Made by a program: the position numbers and the translations under genes. 64,000 nucleotides of DNA from Aquibacillus halophilus (GTDB taxonomy: Bacteria > Bacillota > Bacilli > Bacillales > Amphibacillaceae): contig NZ_WJNG01000009.1 of NCBI RefSeq assembly GCF_009649745.1, forward strand, positions 1 to 64,000, in the 5' to 3' direction. Below the pieces are notes generated by a model. It was not told the origin of the DNA, searched no databases, and saw only the letters and a program-made list of their open reading frames with translations. Of the stretch, positions 17,303 through 27,768 are shown piece after piece; position 1 is the first letter of the stretch, and the number at the start of each line of letters is the position of its first letter.

Positions 17303-18004
17303 TTAGTCTATACTGCAGAGTACGATTGGACAGTTTTCACAATTTATTTCATTTTTTAAGTGTTGCAAATCCTGAATAAAGATTTTGCTCTTTTCCATCG
17401 ATATTATGTCACTTCGTACTAAATCATTTAGAAGCCGATTTACACTTTCTCTAGAGGTTCCGCAGAAGTTGGCAAGCTCCTGATTTGTTAGAACGATATC
17501 AATCAATATTCCGTTTTGTTTTTTTAATCCATAGCTATTGCTTAACCGAATTAATGTTGAGTACAGGGCACCCTTTTTACCATGAAGAACTAGGTCGCGA
17601 AATTTAGTCTGATCCCGACGGAAGCTTTCTCCCATATATTTCATGTACTCCATAGCTAATTCGTTGTTTTCCATAAGACGTTTTTCTAGTTGACTTTTTT
17701 TAATAACAGCTAATTCACTATCTTCAAGTACTTTGGCATTAAGCAAATATTTGATATTGTCCGTGTACAAAGCAAGTTCACCAACAATATCCCCTTTCGA
17801 ACAAATGCGAAGTGTTAACTCTCTACCGTCAGGAGAAATTTTTCCAATTTGAATTCTACCTGATAGGATCACGTATAACTCAGAAGCATCTTCGCCTTGT
17901 TGGAATAGAAAACTATTTTTTTTAACCTTTATCGTATGATCAATATTAGTTAATAGTTCACTCAATTCCTTAGATATTCCACGATTTTTCATGAAGTTTT
18001 CCAT
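17303..18004 (-). CDS. fnr: Fnr, oxygen-sensing 4Fe-4S regulator of the Bacillus type
   Basis: 233 residues of Crp/Fnr type: beta roll (about 20-130), long dimer helix, and winged helix with recognition helix GTSRESVNRLLNDL. The C-terminus bears C222-x2-C225-x4-C230, the spacing of B. subtilis Fnr, which binds an oxygen-labile 4Fe-4S cluster with three C-terminal Cys and one Asp. GGAGGCTTC precedes the ATG. It is convergent with the radical SAM gene and is the likely factor for the FNR boxes at 14.65, 15.53 and 15.92 kb. Confidence 0.88.
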   Translation of the reverse strand: MENFMKNRGISKELSELLTNIDHTIKVKKNSFLFQQGEDASELYVILSGRIQIGKISPDGRELTLRICSKGDIVGELALYTDNIKYLLNAKVLEDSELAVIKKSQLEKRLMENNELAMEYMKYMGESFRRDQTKFRDLVLHGKKGALYSTLIRLSNSYGLKKQNGILIDIVLTNQELANFCGTSRESVNRLLNDLVRSDIISMEKSKIFIQDLQHLKNEINCENCPIVLCSID

Positions 18005-18074
18005 CTATTGAAGCCTCCTTCTTAAAGTGAAACTACTAGTCTGACCTCAAATTTATCTTTCTTAGAGCTTGAAT

Positions 18075-18896
18075 TTATAATAGTAAAAATGCTAGAAAAC
18101 CTACAACAAAGCAATAGAAAGCAAAATATTTCAGATTACCTTTTGCCATAATATTCATAAACCATTTTAGAGAAAAATAAGTAGCAATAATGGCAGCAAG
18201 AAACGCTAATGAATAAGGAACCCACATTGTTGCTAAATGTTCGTCGGCGATTAATTCTTCGATTGATAGAAGCAAAGTTCCAAGGCTTACCGGAATATAT
18301 AAAAGGAAAGAGAATCGTAAGGCTGTTTCCTGCTTCATGCCTAATAGCATCGCTGCTACAATAGTAGCACCTGAACGACTAATCCCAGGAATTAAGGCAA
18401 CAGCCTGTGCCATACCAACAATTATTGCATCCTTTATTGTTAGCTCTCCATCACTTTTTCTTCCCTTCAGATTTCGAATTATCCATAGTGCTAGACCAGT
18501 TATTATTAGTGTAATTCCAACCATTTTTGGAGCGGAAAATGTAGATGAAATTTGATCCTCAAATAAAATGCCTATAATACCGGCGGGTACAGTACCGACA
18601 ATCAAATAGAAAATAAAATTGAAATCTGACTTTCCTTCTGGATTTTTCTTTGTGATATAGGATAAACCATTTTGAATTAAGTGTAATATGTCATTGCGGT
18701 AAATAAGTAGTACAGCGATTAATGAACCAAAATTGACTAAAATTTCAAAGTTTAGACCGGATAGATCTAATTGAAATAAGTTTCTTACTATAACGAGGTG
18801 ACCACTTGATGATATTGGTATTGGTTCAGTGAATCCCTGAAAAAGACCAAGCAGAGTGTATTTTAAAAGTATCCATAGTTCTGAAATAAAATCCAT
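18075..18896 (-). CDS. uppP: Undecaprenyl-diphosphatase UppP/BacA
   Basis: 273 residues, about 8 membrane helices. The paired family motifs [13 protein letters not shown] (near 24) and [15 protein letters not shown] (near 170) form the active site that removes a phosphate from undecaprenyl diphosphate, recycling the lipid carrier of wall synthesis and giving basal bacitracin resistance. TAGGAGGAAACAA precedes the ATG. Monocistronic by position. Confidence 0.93.
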   Translation of the reverse strand: MDFISELWILLKYTLLGLFQGFTEPIPISSSGHLVIVRNLFQLDLSGLNFEILVNFGSLIAVLLIYRNDILHLIQNGLSYITKKNPEGKSDFNFIFYLIVGTVPAGIIGILFEDQISSTFSAPKMVGITLIITGLALWIIRNLKGRKSDGELTIKDAIIVGMAQAVALIPGISRSGATIVAAMLLGMKQETALRFSFLLYIPVSLGTLLLSIEELIADEHLATMWVPYSLAFLAAIIATYFSLKWFMNIMAKGNLKYFAFYCFVVGFLAFLLL

Positions 18897-19000
18897 TTGT
18901 TTCCTCCTAGTACATTTATTAATGTTGGTTATTTACTACACTCCTGTCACAATATCACAAAAAAATGAATAGGCTATTAGTGAAAAGGAGGAGGTTATAT

Positions 19001-19327
19001 ATGAATCGACCACATAATACACATCATATGTATGATTTATGCAAAAAACATATGCATTCCTATGTTCTTGCTGAAACTGTTGATGGTAATAAAGTCGACG
19101 GTATTATTACAGGGGTAGATGAAGAATACGTATATATGGCTGTGCCAAATCATGTCCAGCGCTCAGATGAACGTTTCGCTCCAGGATTTGGTTATGGCTT
19201 TCCGGGTTACGGATATCCAGGATATGGTTATGGATACCCAGGTTATGTCCCTCCAGCAGGACGGTTTAGACGTTTAGTTCTCCCGTTAACTGCATTGACA
19301 GCATTATCCTTACTACCTTGGTATTAA
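19001..19327 (+). CDS. Small Gly-Tyr-Pro-rich protein with an Sm/LSm-like N-terminal region
   Basis: 108 residues. The N-terminal half (MYDLCKKHMHSYVLAETVDGNKVDGIITGVDEE, read as two blocks) resembles short beta-barrel proteins that Bacilli make at sporulation or the cell surface. It is followed by a GYGYPGYG-type repeat (about 66-88) and a hydrophobic end. AAGGAGGAGG is 7 bases before the ATG at 19001, so the in-frame ATG at 18965 is rejected. No firm function; a coat or surface role is a guess from composition. Confidence 0.7.
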   Translation: MNRPHNTHHMYDLCKKHMHSYVLAETVDGNKVDGIITGVDEEYVYMAVPNHVQRSDERFAPGFGYGFPGYGYPGYGYGYPGYVPPAGRFRRLVLPLTALTALSLLPWY

Positions 19328-19369
19328 ATGATATCTATCCTAACTTAAAAAGAGCTTCGTTAATAAAAG

Positions 19370-19403
19370 TAAACCCTTGCCATTCCTTATTGGCAAGGGT
19401 TTA
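19370..19403. terminator. Bidirectional terminator-like hairpin
   Basis: Perfect 13-bp arms TAAACCCTTGCCA (19370-19382) and TGGCAAGGGTTTA (19391-19403) between two convergent genes. On the minus strand a T-rich tract follows (CTTTTATT), so it best fits yjzD. Confidence 0.75.
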
Positions 19404-19421
19404 CTCCTAATAAGTATATCC

Positions 19422-19598
19422 TTATTCTGTATCTTCTCTTAAAATTCCGTCACCAATGATGATAACTGCAGCAGAAAATATTACAGCTAGCACGAAGATT
19501 GGAAGAAGCGTTAAGGCTTCACCAGCCATACTAGTCAATACATAAGAAATCAAGGAGCTAATTACTATAGCCCAAAAAATAGTCCAAAAATAGCGCAC
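19422..19598 (-). CDS. yjzD: DUF2929 small membrane protein YjzD
   Basis: 58 residues, two membrane helices, ending GDGILREDTE. It matches the DUF2929/YjzD type that lies upstream of yjaV-med-fabH in B. subtilis. The GTG at 19598 is chosen because GAGGTG lies 6 bases upstream; an in-frame ATG at 19622 has no ribosome site. Function not established. Confidence 0.75.
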   Translation of the reverse strand: MRYFWTIFWAIVISSLISYVLTSMAGEALTLLPIFVLAVIFSAAVIIIGDGILREDTE

Positions 19599-19864
19599 AA
19601 TATTCACCTCATTTTTCCACATTCTTATTATAGTTTACCAAAAGTTTGCAAGAAAATAAATAAAAATTGATATAACCTTATATAGTAAATTTTTATGACG
19701 TAATAATTATAGATAGTACCTACCATTTCGTGGTATGAATTTAGGAATGTGATAAGTATTCTAAAGACAATAAAATTACTATACCAATACTACTTGATGG
19801 TTGATTAAGATGAATTTTAGTTGCAGATAGATAGTAGAAGGAAATAGAAAGGAGGATTAAAATT

Positions 19865-20503
19865 ATGTATGTAGTATCTAATTGTTTTAATTGGATTGGT
19901 TTTCATTTTCTTCAAAAGATACTAAATAACAGCGAGGAAGTAGTCGGATTAGATCAAATATCTACAGATAAGGAAGAGAACCTCTACTTATCGGTGGGCA
20001 GAAACAGTCTGTTTACTCATGTGACAAGCAAAAGAGATTTGAAGAAAGAAATAAACTCAAAGCAGGTTGATGTCGTTTTTGACTTAATGGATAGCGATGA
20101 ACTTCTAGCTGATGAAGAATTTCACGCTGATAATTGGGTTCAATTTAAGAACGAAATAGCTAAGGATAATACTAATAATTTGATTCATGTTGAACTACCT
20201 CTCTTATATGGAGAATGGATGCCAAGAGATAACAATGGGATCTTTCATACAAGAAACTATATTAAATTTGATTCGGAAACATTTGAGAATGAAGCGATAT
20301 ATATTGATGATTTTGTAGATGCGATGTGGCAAATTTTATCTTCGAGAAAAAAGCCAGAAAAAATTAAATTTAAATCTCTGAGAAAAGAAGGAAGGGATGA
20401 GAAAGATCCGGCTCAGGTCCTATATATTAGAGAAAAAGAAAGGATGGAAACTAGGCTATTAAATTTGAACAACCACTTTGAACAATTCTCAAAATTTTAT
20501 TAA
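19865..20503 (+). CDS. yjaV: YjaV-like protein, degenerate NAD-dependent epimerase relative
   Basis: 212 residues. The N-terminus (YVVSNCFNWIGFHFLQKIL) keeps the shape of an SDR Rossmann fold but lacks GxxGxxG. YIDDFVDAMWQIL is the usual late epimerase motif. No YxxxK catalytic pair is visible, so catalysis is doubtful. GGAGGATTAAAATT precedes the ATG. It lies upstream of med, as yjaV does in B. subtilis. Function unknown. Confidence 0.72.
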   Translation: MYVVSNCFNWIGFHFLQKILNNSEEVVGLDQISTDKEENLYLSVGRNSLFTHVTSKRDLKKEINSKQVDVVFDLMDSDELLADEEFHADNWVQFKNEIAKDNTNNLIHVELPLLYGEWMPRDNNGIFHTRNYIKFDSETFENEAIYIDDFVDAMWQILSSRKKPEKIKFKSLRKEGRDEKDPAQVLYIREKERMETRLLNLNNHFEQFSKFY

Positions 20504-20605
20504 TTTAACAAAGATGTAACCCAAAATACATTTACGCGCTTCTAGATAGAAGGTAGAATAGTTATAGACAAGTCACGTCACGTATCTGAATAGGAGTGCG
20601 TATTT

Positions 20606-21574
20606 TTGGGAAAACGATTTAGTTACATTAATGCTATCATTTTATTTTTTTTCTTATTCTCACTAACAGGCTGTGATTCTTACTTTAAACAGGGAAATAT
20701 CCAAAAAGTTGGTATGCTTGTAGAGAATACCATACATGATCAAGCCTGGGGTACCTCTGGATACAATGGGTTATTGTCAATAAAGGAAGAATTTGATGTA
20801 GATGTATATTTTAAAGAGGAAATCCAAACACAGCAAGAGGTCAATCAATCAGTAGAAGAGTTTGCTAACAAAGGAGTTAATTTAATTTTTGGACACAGTA
20901 GTTTATACGGTAAGATGTTTGAAAATATTAGCTCAGCTTATCCTGACATTCACTTTGTTTATTTCAATGGTGGCTATCAAGACAGCAATCTAACCAGTCT
21001 AAATTTCAATTCTCATGCAATGGGTTTTTTTGGGGGTATGGTGGCAGGTAAAATGACAACGACGAATCAGGTAGGGATTATTGCTGCTTATGAATGGCAA
21101 CCGGAGATAGAAGGTTTCTATGAAGGGGTTAGTTATCAAAACCCAGATGCAAACGTCCAAATGAATTTCGTTAACAATTGGGATGATGAGGAAAGGGCTC
21201 TTCAACTATTTGAACAAATGAACGAAAAAAATGTGGATGTCTATTATCCAGCAGGTGATTCATTTAGTGTTTCGATAATAAATAAAATCGAAGAATTAGA
21301 TAAGTATGCAATAGGGTTTGTTTCTGACCAATCTAATTTAAATGAGCAAAAGGTGCTGACAAGTACTGTTCAACATGTGGACAAACTATATTTAAATGCA
21401 GCTGAGAAGTTTAATGACGGTGAATTAACTGGTGGCGTCTTCACCTATGACTTTCAGGATGAAGTCATTTCACTCGGGAAATTTAGTCCAGATCTACCTA
21501 ATGATTTCGTTAAAGAGTTAGAAAATGAAGTAGATGCGTATATAGAAACGGGTTTGCTGCCTAACGAGCGTTAA
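20606..21574 (+). CDS. med: Med, BMP-family lipoprotein, positive regulator of competence
   Basis: 322 residues. A signal peptide ends in the lipobox LTGC (C near 23) and the rest is a basic-membrane-protein (BMP/PnrA) periplasmic-binding fold (VGMLVENTIHDQAWG, MGFFGGMVAGKM). In B. subtilis, Med raises ComK levels. The TTG start at 20606 follows AGGAGTG at normal spacing. B. subtilis comZ, which follows med there, is absent here: a terminator follows at once. Confidence 0.85.
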   Translation: MGKRFSYINAIILFFFLFSLTGCDSYFKQGNIQKVGMLVENTIHDQAWGTSGYNGLLSIKEEFDVDVYFKEEIQTQQEVNQSVEEFANKGVNLIFGHSSLYGKMFENISSAYPDIHFVYFNGGYQDSNLTSLNFNSHAMGFFGGMVAGKMTTTNQVGIIAAYEWQPEIEGFYEGVSYQNPDANVQMNFVNNWDDEERALQLFEQMNEKNVDVYYPAGDSFSVSIINKIEELDKYAIGFVSDQSNLNEQKVLTSTVQHVDKLYLNAAEKFNDGELTGGVFTYDFQDEVISLGKFSPDLPNDFVKELENEVDAYIETGLLPNER

Positions 21575-21575
21575 A

Positions 21576-21612
21576 AAAAAGGACTAGAATCAATCCATTC
21601 TAGTCCTTTTTA
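21576..21612. terminator. Rho-independent terminator between med and the convergent gene
   Basis: Arms GGACTAGAAT (21581-21590) and ATTCTAGTCC (21597-21606) flanked by an A-run and TTTTT, so it can act on both strands. Confidence 0.88.
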
Positions 21613-21615
21613 ATG

Positions 21616-21927
21616 CTATTTTTTAAATTTTTTAACCATATTGGATACTCCTTTTACATATGGCGACAGCTGATTATAGGTTTCCATCATTGTTTGCGCA
21701 GTGTTCATGATATCAAAAGATTCTTCCTTACTATTCTCCGTAGTCTGTTTGGATTCCGTTGATGGGGGTCTATTTGAGCGTTGCCCAAACATCATTGAGT
21801 CAAAAAAATTCCCTTGTTGTGGAATTGGTCTGTTTATCGAATTCGTATTAGTTGGTTGTTGATTGCTTTTATCCTGATCAGCAGATTGCTGGTGATTCCC
21901 TTCCTCCACTTTGTTTTCTTCAACCAT
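21616..21927 (-). CDS. Asn/Gln-rich small protein, YppG/YqfQ-like C-terminus
   Basis: 103 residues. A long low-complexity hydrophilic part rich in Asn, Gln, Ser and Pro leads to the C-terminal helix AQTMMETYNQLSPYVKGVSN and a Lys tail. That C-terminal pattern occurs in spore coat-associated proteins of Bacilli such as YppG and YqfQ (VrrA). The ATG at 21927 sits 6 bases after GGAGGTG. Spore coat localisation is inference. Confidence 0.65.
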   Translation of the reverse strand: MVEENKVEEGNHQQSADQDKSNQQPTNTNSINRPIPQQGNFFDSMMFGQRSNRPPSTESKQTTENSKEESFDIMNTAQTMMETYNQLSPYVKGVSNMVKKFKK

Positions 21928-22017
21928 AGTTAACACCTCCTTGTTATTTAGTTTATTTAGTGTAATAAAAAAAGATAAGGCTATTGTCTTGGTGTTTAAA
22001 AACTTTAAGTCAGATAC

Positions 22018-22065
22018 TTGATTATAATTTACATATACATTAAAATTAGTACCAAGTCTTAGTAT
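22018..22065 (+). promoter_or_regulatory. fabHF promoter with a FapR-like operator
   Basis: -35 TTGATT (22018-22023), a 17-bp gap, then -10 TAAAAT (22041-22046). Overlapping it is ATTAGTACCAAGTCTTAGTA (22045-22064), whose first half equals the FapR half site ATTAGTACC; the second half is weak. FapR is the malonyl-CoA-released repressor of fatty acid synthesis genes. The fabI promoter has the same layout. Confidence 0.7.
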
Positions 22066-22097
22066 TTGATTACAAGCCTTTGAGAGGATGAAAATAC

Positions 22098-23033
22098 ATG
22101 AGTGTTGGAATTATCGGAACAGGTCATTATGTCCCAGAGAAAGTGGTAACGAACTTTGATCTAGAAAAAATTGTTGATACAAATGATGAATGGATAAGAA
22201 CAAGGACTGGAATAGAGGAAAGAAGAATAGCTGAGGATACGATGGATACTTCGGATATGGCATATCTAGCCTCGGTTAATGCATTAGAAGATGCTGGAAT
22301 CAAAGCGGAGGATTTAGACTTGATTCTGGTTGCAACCGTGACACCTGATACCCCTTTTCCATCAGTTTCTTGCATGATTCAAGATAGGCTTGGTGCTAAA
22401 AAAGCGGCCGCAATGGATTTAAGTGCTGCGTGTTCTGGGTATATGTATGGTATGGTAACTGCTAAACAGTTTATTGAGACCGGAGTCTATAAGAATGTTC
22501 TCGTTGTCGGAGTTGAAAAGTTATCTAAAATAACTGATTGGTCTGACCGAAACACTTGCGTTCTTTTTGGTGATGGTGCAGGAGCATCAATCCTTGGACC
22601 GGTAAGCGAAGGGAAAGGCATACTTTCATTTGAGTTAGGCGCTGACGGAAGCGGAGGTAAACACCTCTTTCAGGACATGGATTACTTAAGCATGAATGGC
22701 CGAGAGGTGTTTAAATTTGCAGTAAGACAAATGCCTGAATCATCGGTGAATGTAGTTGAAAAAGCAGGGTACAAAAAAGAAGATGTCGATTATTTAATTC
22801 CACACCAAGCGAATATAAGAATTATGGAAGCGGCCAGAGAAAGATTGGGAATTTCAGAAGACAAAATGGCGACTTCCGTTAAAAAATATGGTAATACCTC
22901 TGCAGCTTCGATTGCAATTGCGTTATCAGAAGACGTTAAAAACGGTAAAATAAAAGAAAATGATCTACTGGTTCTTGTTGGATTTGGTGGAGGACTTACG
23001 TGGGGAGCAATTGCTCTGCGATGGGGGAAATAA
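22098..23033 (+). CDS. fabH: Beta-ketoacyl-ACP synthase III FabH
   Basis: 311 residues. Starts type II fatty acid elongation by condensing an acyl-CoA primer with malonyl-ACP. The triad is C112 (LSAACSGY), His in [10 protein letters not shown] near 237 and Asn in YGNTSAAS near 267. The tail [15 protein letters not shown] is typical. GAGAGGATG lies before the ATG. Forms an operon with fabF. Confidence 0.96.
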   Translation: MSVGIIGTGHYVPEKVVTNFDLEKIVDTNDEWIRTRTGIEERRIAEDTMDTSDMAYLASVNALEDAGIKAEDLDLILVATVTPDTPFPSVSCMIQDRLGAKKAAAMDLSAACSGYMYGMVTAKQFIETGVYKNVLVVGVEKLSKITDWSDRNTCVLFGDGAGASILGPVSEGKGILSFELGADGSGGKHLFQDMDYLSMNGREVFKFAVRQMPESSVNVVEKAGYKKEDVDYLIPHQANIRIMEAARERLGISEDKMATSVKKYGNTSAASIAIALSEDVKNGKIKENDLLVLVGFGGGLTWGAIALRWGK

Positions 23034-23104
23034 GGTTTAAGAAATAATGAATTCTTTAACGTATCAAATGAAAATTGGATTTAATACAGAAGGAGGAAAA
23101 TCCT

Positions 23105-24349
23105 GTGGAAAGTAGAAGAGTAGTTATAACTGGATTAGGAGCAGTAACTCCTGTTGGAAATACTGTAGACCTTTTTTGGAATAATCTAGTTAATGGTAAA
23201 TCAGGTATTGATTATATGACTAGAGTAAATAAGGACGATTTTCCTGCGAAGGTTTCAGCTGAAATTAAAGACTGGGATCCGACTATATATATGGAAAAGA
23301 AAGATGCCAAGCGAATGGATCTGTTTACTCAGTATGCTGTAGCAGCTGCTCATATGGCTGTGGAAGATGCAAATTTAGAAATAACCGATGAAATTGCCCC
23401 TAGAGTTGGAGTATGGATTGGTTCAGGAATTGGTGGTATGACCACATTTGAGGAGCAGTTCAAAAAATTCAATGAGAAAGGCTATCGCCGTGTAAGTCCA
23501 TTCTTTGTTCCGATGTTGATTCCGGACATGGCTGCAGGCCAAGTTTCGATTCAATTAGGTGCTAAAGGGATAAATTCTTGTACAGTTACCGCATGTGCGT
23601 CAGGTGCTAACTCAATAGGTGATGCTTTTAAAGTCATCCAACGTGGAGATGCTGATGTAATGATTACTGGCGGGGCAGAAGCACCAATTACAAATATGTC
23701 AGTTGCAGGCTTCTCAACTGCCAAAGCACTATCTTTTAATGATGATCCTACAAAAGCTAGCCGACCATTTGATAAAAATCGTGATGGATTTATAATGGGA
23801 GAGGGCTCAGGGATTCTTATCCTGGAGACGTTAGAATCCGCTCAAAAGCGCGGTGCTAAAATTTATGCGGAGCTTGTGGGGTATGGATCAGCAGGAGATG
23901 CTTACCATATTACTTCTCCTGCTCCTGAAGGTGAAGGTGCTTCACGTGCTATGAATCAAGCAATTAATGATGCTGGAATTGAAGTGAACGCAATTGACTA
24001 CATCAATGCACATGGTACAAGTACCGAATTAAATGATTCTTTTGAAACCCAAGCTATTAAACAAGTATTTGGTGAACACGCATATAAATTGAGTGTGTCA
24101 TCAACAAAATCTATGACTGGTCATTTACTTGGAGCGGCTGGTGCAGTGGAAGCGATAGCTTGTATAAAATCAATTGAAGATGGAATTATGCCTCCGACGA
24201 TTAATTATGATACACCTGATCCAATTTGTGATCTTGATTATGTACCAAACAAAGCGAAAAAAAAGGACGTTATCTACACATTAAGTAACTCCTTAGGGTT
24301 TGGTGGACATAACGCAGCACTAGTTTTTAAGAAATACCAAGAAGTATAA
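23105..24349 (+). CDS. fabF: Beta-ketoacyl-ACP synthase II FabF
   Basis: 414 residues. Elongating condensing enzyme with nucleophile C164 (TACASGA), His in [11 protein letters not shown] and His in [12 protein letters not shown]. The GTG at 23105 follows GAAGGAGG at good spacing and gives the family length; an in-frame TTG at 23075 would include the ribosome site. Second gene of the fabHF operon, 71 bp after fabH. Confidence 0.96.
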   Translation: MESRRVVITGLGAVTPVGNTVDLFWNNLVNGKSGIDYMTRVNKDDFPAKVSAEIKDWDPTIYMEKKDAKRMDLFTQYAVAAAHMAVEDANLEITDEIAPRVGVWIGSGIGGMTTFEEQFKKFNEKGYRRVSPFFVPMLIPDMAAGQVSIQLGAKGINSCTVTACASGANSIGDAFKVIQRGDADVMITGGAEAPITNMSVAGFSTAKALSFNDDPTKASRPFDKNRDGFIMGEGSGILILETLESAQKRGAKIYAELVGYGSAGDAYHITSPAPEGEGASRAMNQAINDAGIEVNAIDYINAHGTSTELNDSFETQAIKQVFGEHAYKLSVSSTKSMTGHLLGAAGAVEAIACIKSIEDGIMPPTINYDTPDPICDLDYVPNKAKKKDVIYTLSNSLGFGGHNAALVFKKYQEV

Positions 24350-24368
24350 TCTAATTAAATAAAGTATA

Positions 24369-24408
24369 AAGCCTTGCCTGAATAATTTTAGGTCAAGGCT
24401 TTTTTTTA
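24369..24408 (+). terminator. Rho-independent terminator of fabHF
   Basis: Arms AAGCCTTG (24369-24376) and CAAGGCTT (24394-24401), extended inward by CCT and AGG, then a run of eight T. Confidence 0.88.
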
Positions 24409-24508
24409 TCCTTATAAAAACTCTAACTAGTATTGTAATGAATATATTTAATAGACATGTTCGAGTGGTTTCTATCATATATCTATAGTAAAAGAATGGA
24501 CAGGCTGG

Positions 24509-24730
24509 GTGGTAGAGTTGGGATATATTTTATTATTTTTAATAGGCTTCGGGTTAACAGTGTCGGGTGGTGTTACTATAATTACATATTTAAATTTTAT
24601 ACCCGCTGGTTTATCATGGGTTGATTTCTTTTTATTTATCCAGGGTCGGATTGAATGTTACTTTTTCCCAATAGGAATTATCCTTATTTCCATAGCTATT
24701 CCTAAATTACCTCAAATACTTGTTAAATAA
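24509..24730 (+). CDS. Small two-helix membrane protein
   Basis: 73 residues: helix 1 about 5-27, a short loop, helix 2 about 50-66, ending LPQILVK. The GTG start has GGAC and GGCTGG upstream, only a fair ribosome site; a TTG two codons on (24515) is an alternative with GGTGG before it. It stands between fabF and yjbA without a recognised family. Confidence 0.55.
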   Translation: MVELGYILLFLIGFGLTVSGGVTIITYLNFIPAGLSWVDFFLFIQGRIECYFFPIGIILISIAIPKLPQILVK

Positions 24731-24936
24731 TAGGATTGAAAGAATAAATTTTCCTTTATTGGTCATAATATATCTTAAAAAGAAGGTCAAAAAAATATCG
24801 AGAATCTTCTATAGCATTGTCTATGAGACATTGTGAAAATTAGTATTAATAAAAATTGCTACTTTAACATTCTCGTAAGATTTTGTACCTTTTTTTATTC
24901 GAAAATGATTCAATAGATAAAGCGAGGGTTCAGCAT

Positions 24937-25704
24937 ATGTTATATTTGCACGATGTATGGGTGAATTGGTTTGAGGGAGAAGAAAATGGTTACAATGTTT
25001 GTGATTTCCATGAATGGCGAAAAGAGGATGGGATTGAATTATTGGATCAAGTACCTATTCTGTACATAAGTGAGTTGCTTTATCATTATATAGAGAATGA
25101 TCTTCAAGATTTACCAAAGCCCTTGTTGGATAGCATATATAAACGTGCTTATTTACGGAAAAATCAAGAACGTATTTCATTAGAGTATGCATGTATCGTG
25201 ACAAATGGAAAATCTATTATTGTTATCGACACAATGGGATACACGCTTCCAGTTCGGAAAAGCAGGTTGATTCCAAGACAAGAGCGGCTTGTCTATGAAA
25301 TGATTGAAGGGACCAAACAACAGGAAATTTCATTTACACAAGGGCACCAAGATAAGGAATATCATATCCTTTCTTTACCACCTACTTCGATGTTAGGACT
25401 TACTAGAAAAGAAAGACAGCTTAAGCAATTATTAATGATGGCAATGGACCAATTAGAAGGTACTAAAAACCATGAACAGGTAAGGTACTGGTTAACAGAA
25501 TGGGACCCCAGTCAATATCCTGCGATACGAAAAATGAATTTTGAAGAAGCATGGGAAACTTTATATCAAGGTGTAATGACGGGATGGAGCAAACCACACG
25601 AGGAGCTGTGTGAGAAAATGATAAAGGGTCAGCCCTTCTTCGAAAAAATGTGGGAGCTAGAGCAGGATCATGAACAATATAATACATTCAAAAGAATTCT
25701 CTAA
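24937..25704 (+). CDS. yjbA: UPF0736 protein YjbA
   Basis: 255 residues matching the YjbA/UPF0736 family. [20 protein letters not shown] is the family N-terminus, which supports the ATG at 24937 over the in-frame TTG at 24883. GCGAGGG lies 8 bases upstream. Cytosolic, function unknown. Convergent with trpS, as in B. subtilis. Confidence 0.88.
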   Translation: MLYLHDVWVNWFEGEENGYNVCDFHEWRKEDGIELLDQVPILYISELLYHYIENDLQDLPKPLLDSIYKRAYLRKNQERISLEYACIVTNGKSIIVIDTMGYTLPVRKSRLIPRQERLVYEMIEGTKQQEISFTQGHQDKEYHILSLPPTSMLGLTRKERQLKQLLMMAMDQLEGTKNHEQVRYWLTEWDPSQYPAIRKMNFEEAWETLYQGVMTGWSKPHEELCEKMIKGQPFFEKMWELEQDHEQYNTFKRIL

Positions 25705-25705
25705 C

Positions 25706-25751
25706 AAAAAATGACCAAGAAGCAAATTCTCCTGCTTTTTGGTCATTTTTT
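25706..25751. terminator. Bidirectional terminator between yjbA and trpS
   Basis: AAAAAATGACCAA (25706-25718) pairs with TTGGTCATTTTTT (25739-25751), with an inner GAAGCA/TGCTTT helix. A and T runs on both sides serve both convergent genes. Confidence 0.9.
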
Positions 25752-25779
25752 AGTTGATATTTAGTTTTTAAAGACAAAA

Positions 25780-26790
<1,011 letters not shown>

Positions 26791-26835
26791 TTATATTTTA
26801 TTGCTAAACTGATGCTAGTCACTTATATTAGCGCA

Positions 26836-27165
26836 CAAAAAAAGCCCATTCCAATCCCTGAAAAAAGGGACGAATGAACCGCGGTGCCACCCTTATTATC
26901 TCTAATAGCTAGAGATCACTTTGTACCAAACTGGTATCAGTTAACGCCTGAATACGGTGTTTTCATACAAACTTAGGCTAATCGTTTTTTTGAAAGGCCA
27001 TAAGTAGGTATCTATCATCAGGAAAAATACTAATGAAGATAGTTTGATAAAACACAGCTCCAAAGATCCAATTCCATTATTCCTTGGTATCTGTTCTCAC
27101 CACCCACAGACTCTCTTAAAACCAATTGGAAAATGTACTATCCTTATCATCGCTTTAATTTAACT
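26836..27165 (-). ncRNA. T-box leader (tRNA-Trp sensing) of trpS
   Basis: On the minus strand the leader holds a stem I with the GGTGGTGAGAAC-type GA motif. The specifier segment GATCTTTGGAGC shows a UGG Trp codon. The T-box AAGGGTGGCACCGCGG lies at 26894-26879, and an attenuator hairpin (26847-26858 with 26867-26876) is followed by seven T. The UGGC in the T-box pairs with the GCCA end expected for uncharged tRNA-Trp. Low Trp charging allows read-through into trpS. Confidence 0.93.
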
Positions 27166-27207
27166 TGTTGATTTGGATTATATATAAAAAAAATGGGCTT
27201 TGCAAGA

Positions 27208-27582
27208 TTACATGTAGTAAAAAAATAATAAACTAATCATTACTAGTGTTAATACGAGCCCCTGAAAAAGAATTAGTGCTAGAAAACTAGTAGATATCCT
27301 ATCAGAGGGGTTGGGCTTATCTGCCCACTCATCCAATAAATCTTTATTAGTTATCCGTCCACCAAATCTTCTAAAACCATACACAACTCCATCGAAAAAA
27401 CGTCCTTTTATTATGTATGATAATAACCAAACCACTAAATAGGAGAAACTAATGTAGAAAATAACATTAATATAATGATGAAGATTCAGATCAGGTGCAG
27501 AAAATAGAAAGATCATCAAACTTAGAAATATATTTATTAACAAAAATAACCATCTATTCTTAATAACCTTTAACAAACACAT
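27208..27582 (-). CDS. DUF3899 membrane protein
   Basis: 124 residues with helices near 12-30, 38-60 and 98-122. It carries the DUF3899-like central segment GFRRFGGRITNKDLLDEW, and a cytosolic loop with NPSDRIS. AAAGGTAGGTT precedes the ATG. It lies between the trpS leader and the opp operon, a place such genes often hold in Bacillaceae. Function unknown. Confidence 0.7.
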   Translation of the reverse strand: MCLLKVIKNRWLFLLINIFLSLMIFLFSAPDLNLHHYINVIFYISFSYLVVWLLSYIIKGRFFDGVVYGFRRFGGRITNKDLLDEWADKPNPSDRISTSFLALILFQGLVLTLVMISLLFFYYM

Positions 27583-27746
27583 AACCTACCTTTGAATAAT
27601 ATAGAAATTATTATAGCACAATAATAGGAAGATATAATAGGAGAAGGAGGTAGACTGACAGTCATAGGTATTTTATAACTTGTGATATATTTCCGTACAA
27701 TTTATGTGAGGTAATATGACAGATAACCGTTTAATTTCACAATATT

Positions 27747-27768
27747 AGATAGGTAAATAGACCTATCT
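27747..27768. other. Short perfect inverted repeat upstream of oppA
   Basis: AGATAGGT (27747-27754) and ACCTATCT (27761-27768) with a 6-base gap, about 150 bp before oppA. It could be an operator for an unknown repressor or a hairpin in a leader. The rest of the 27583-27914 gap shows only AT-rich sequence with a possible -10 (TATAAT, 27847-27852). Confidence 0.4.
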
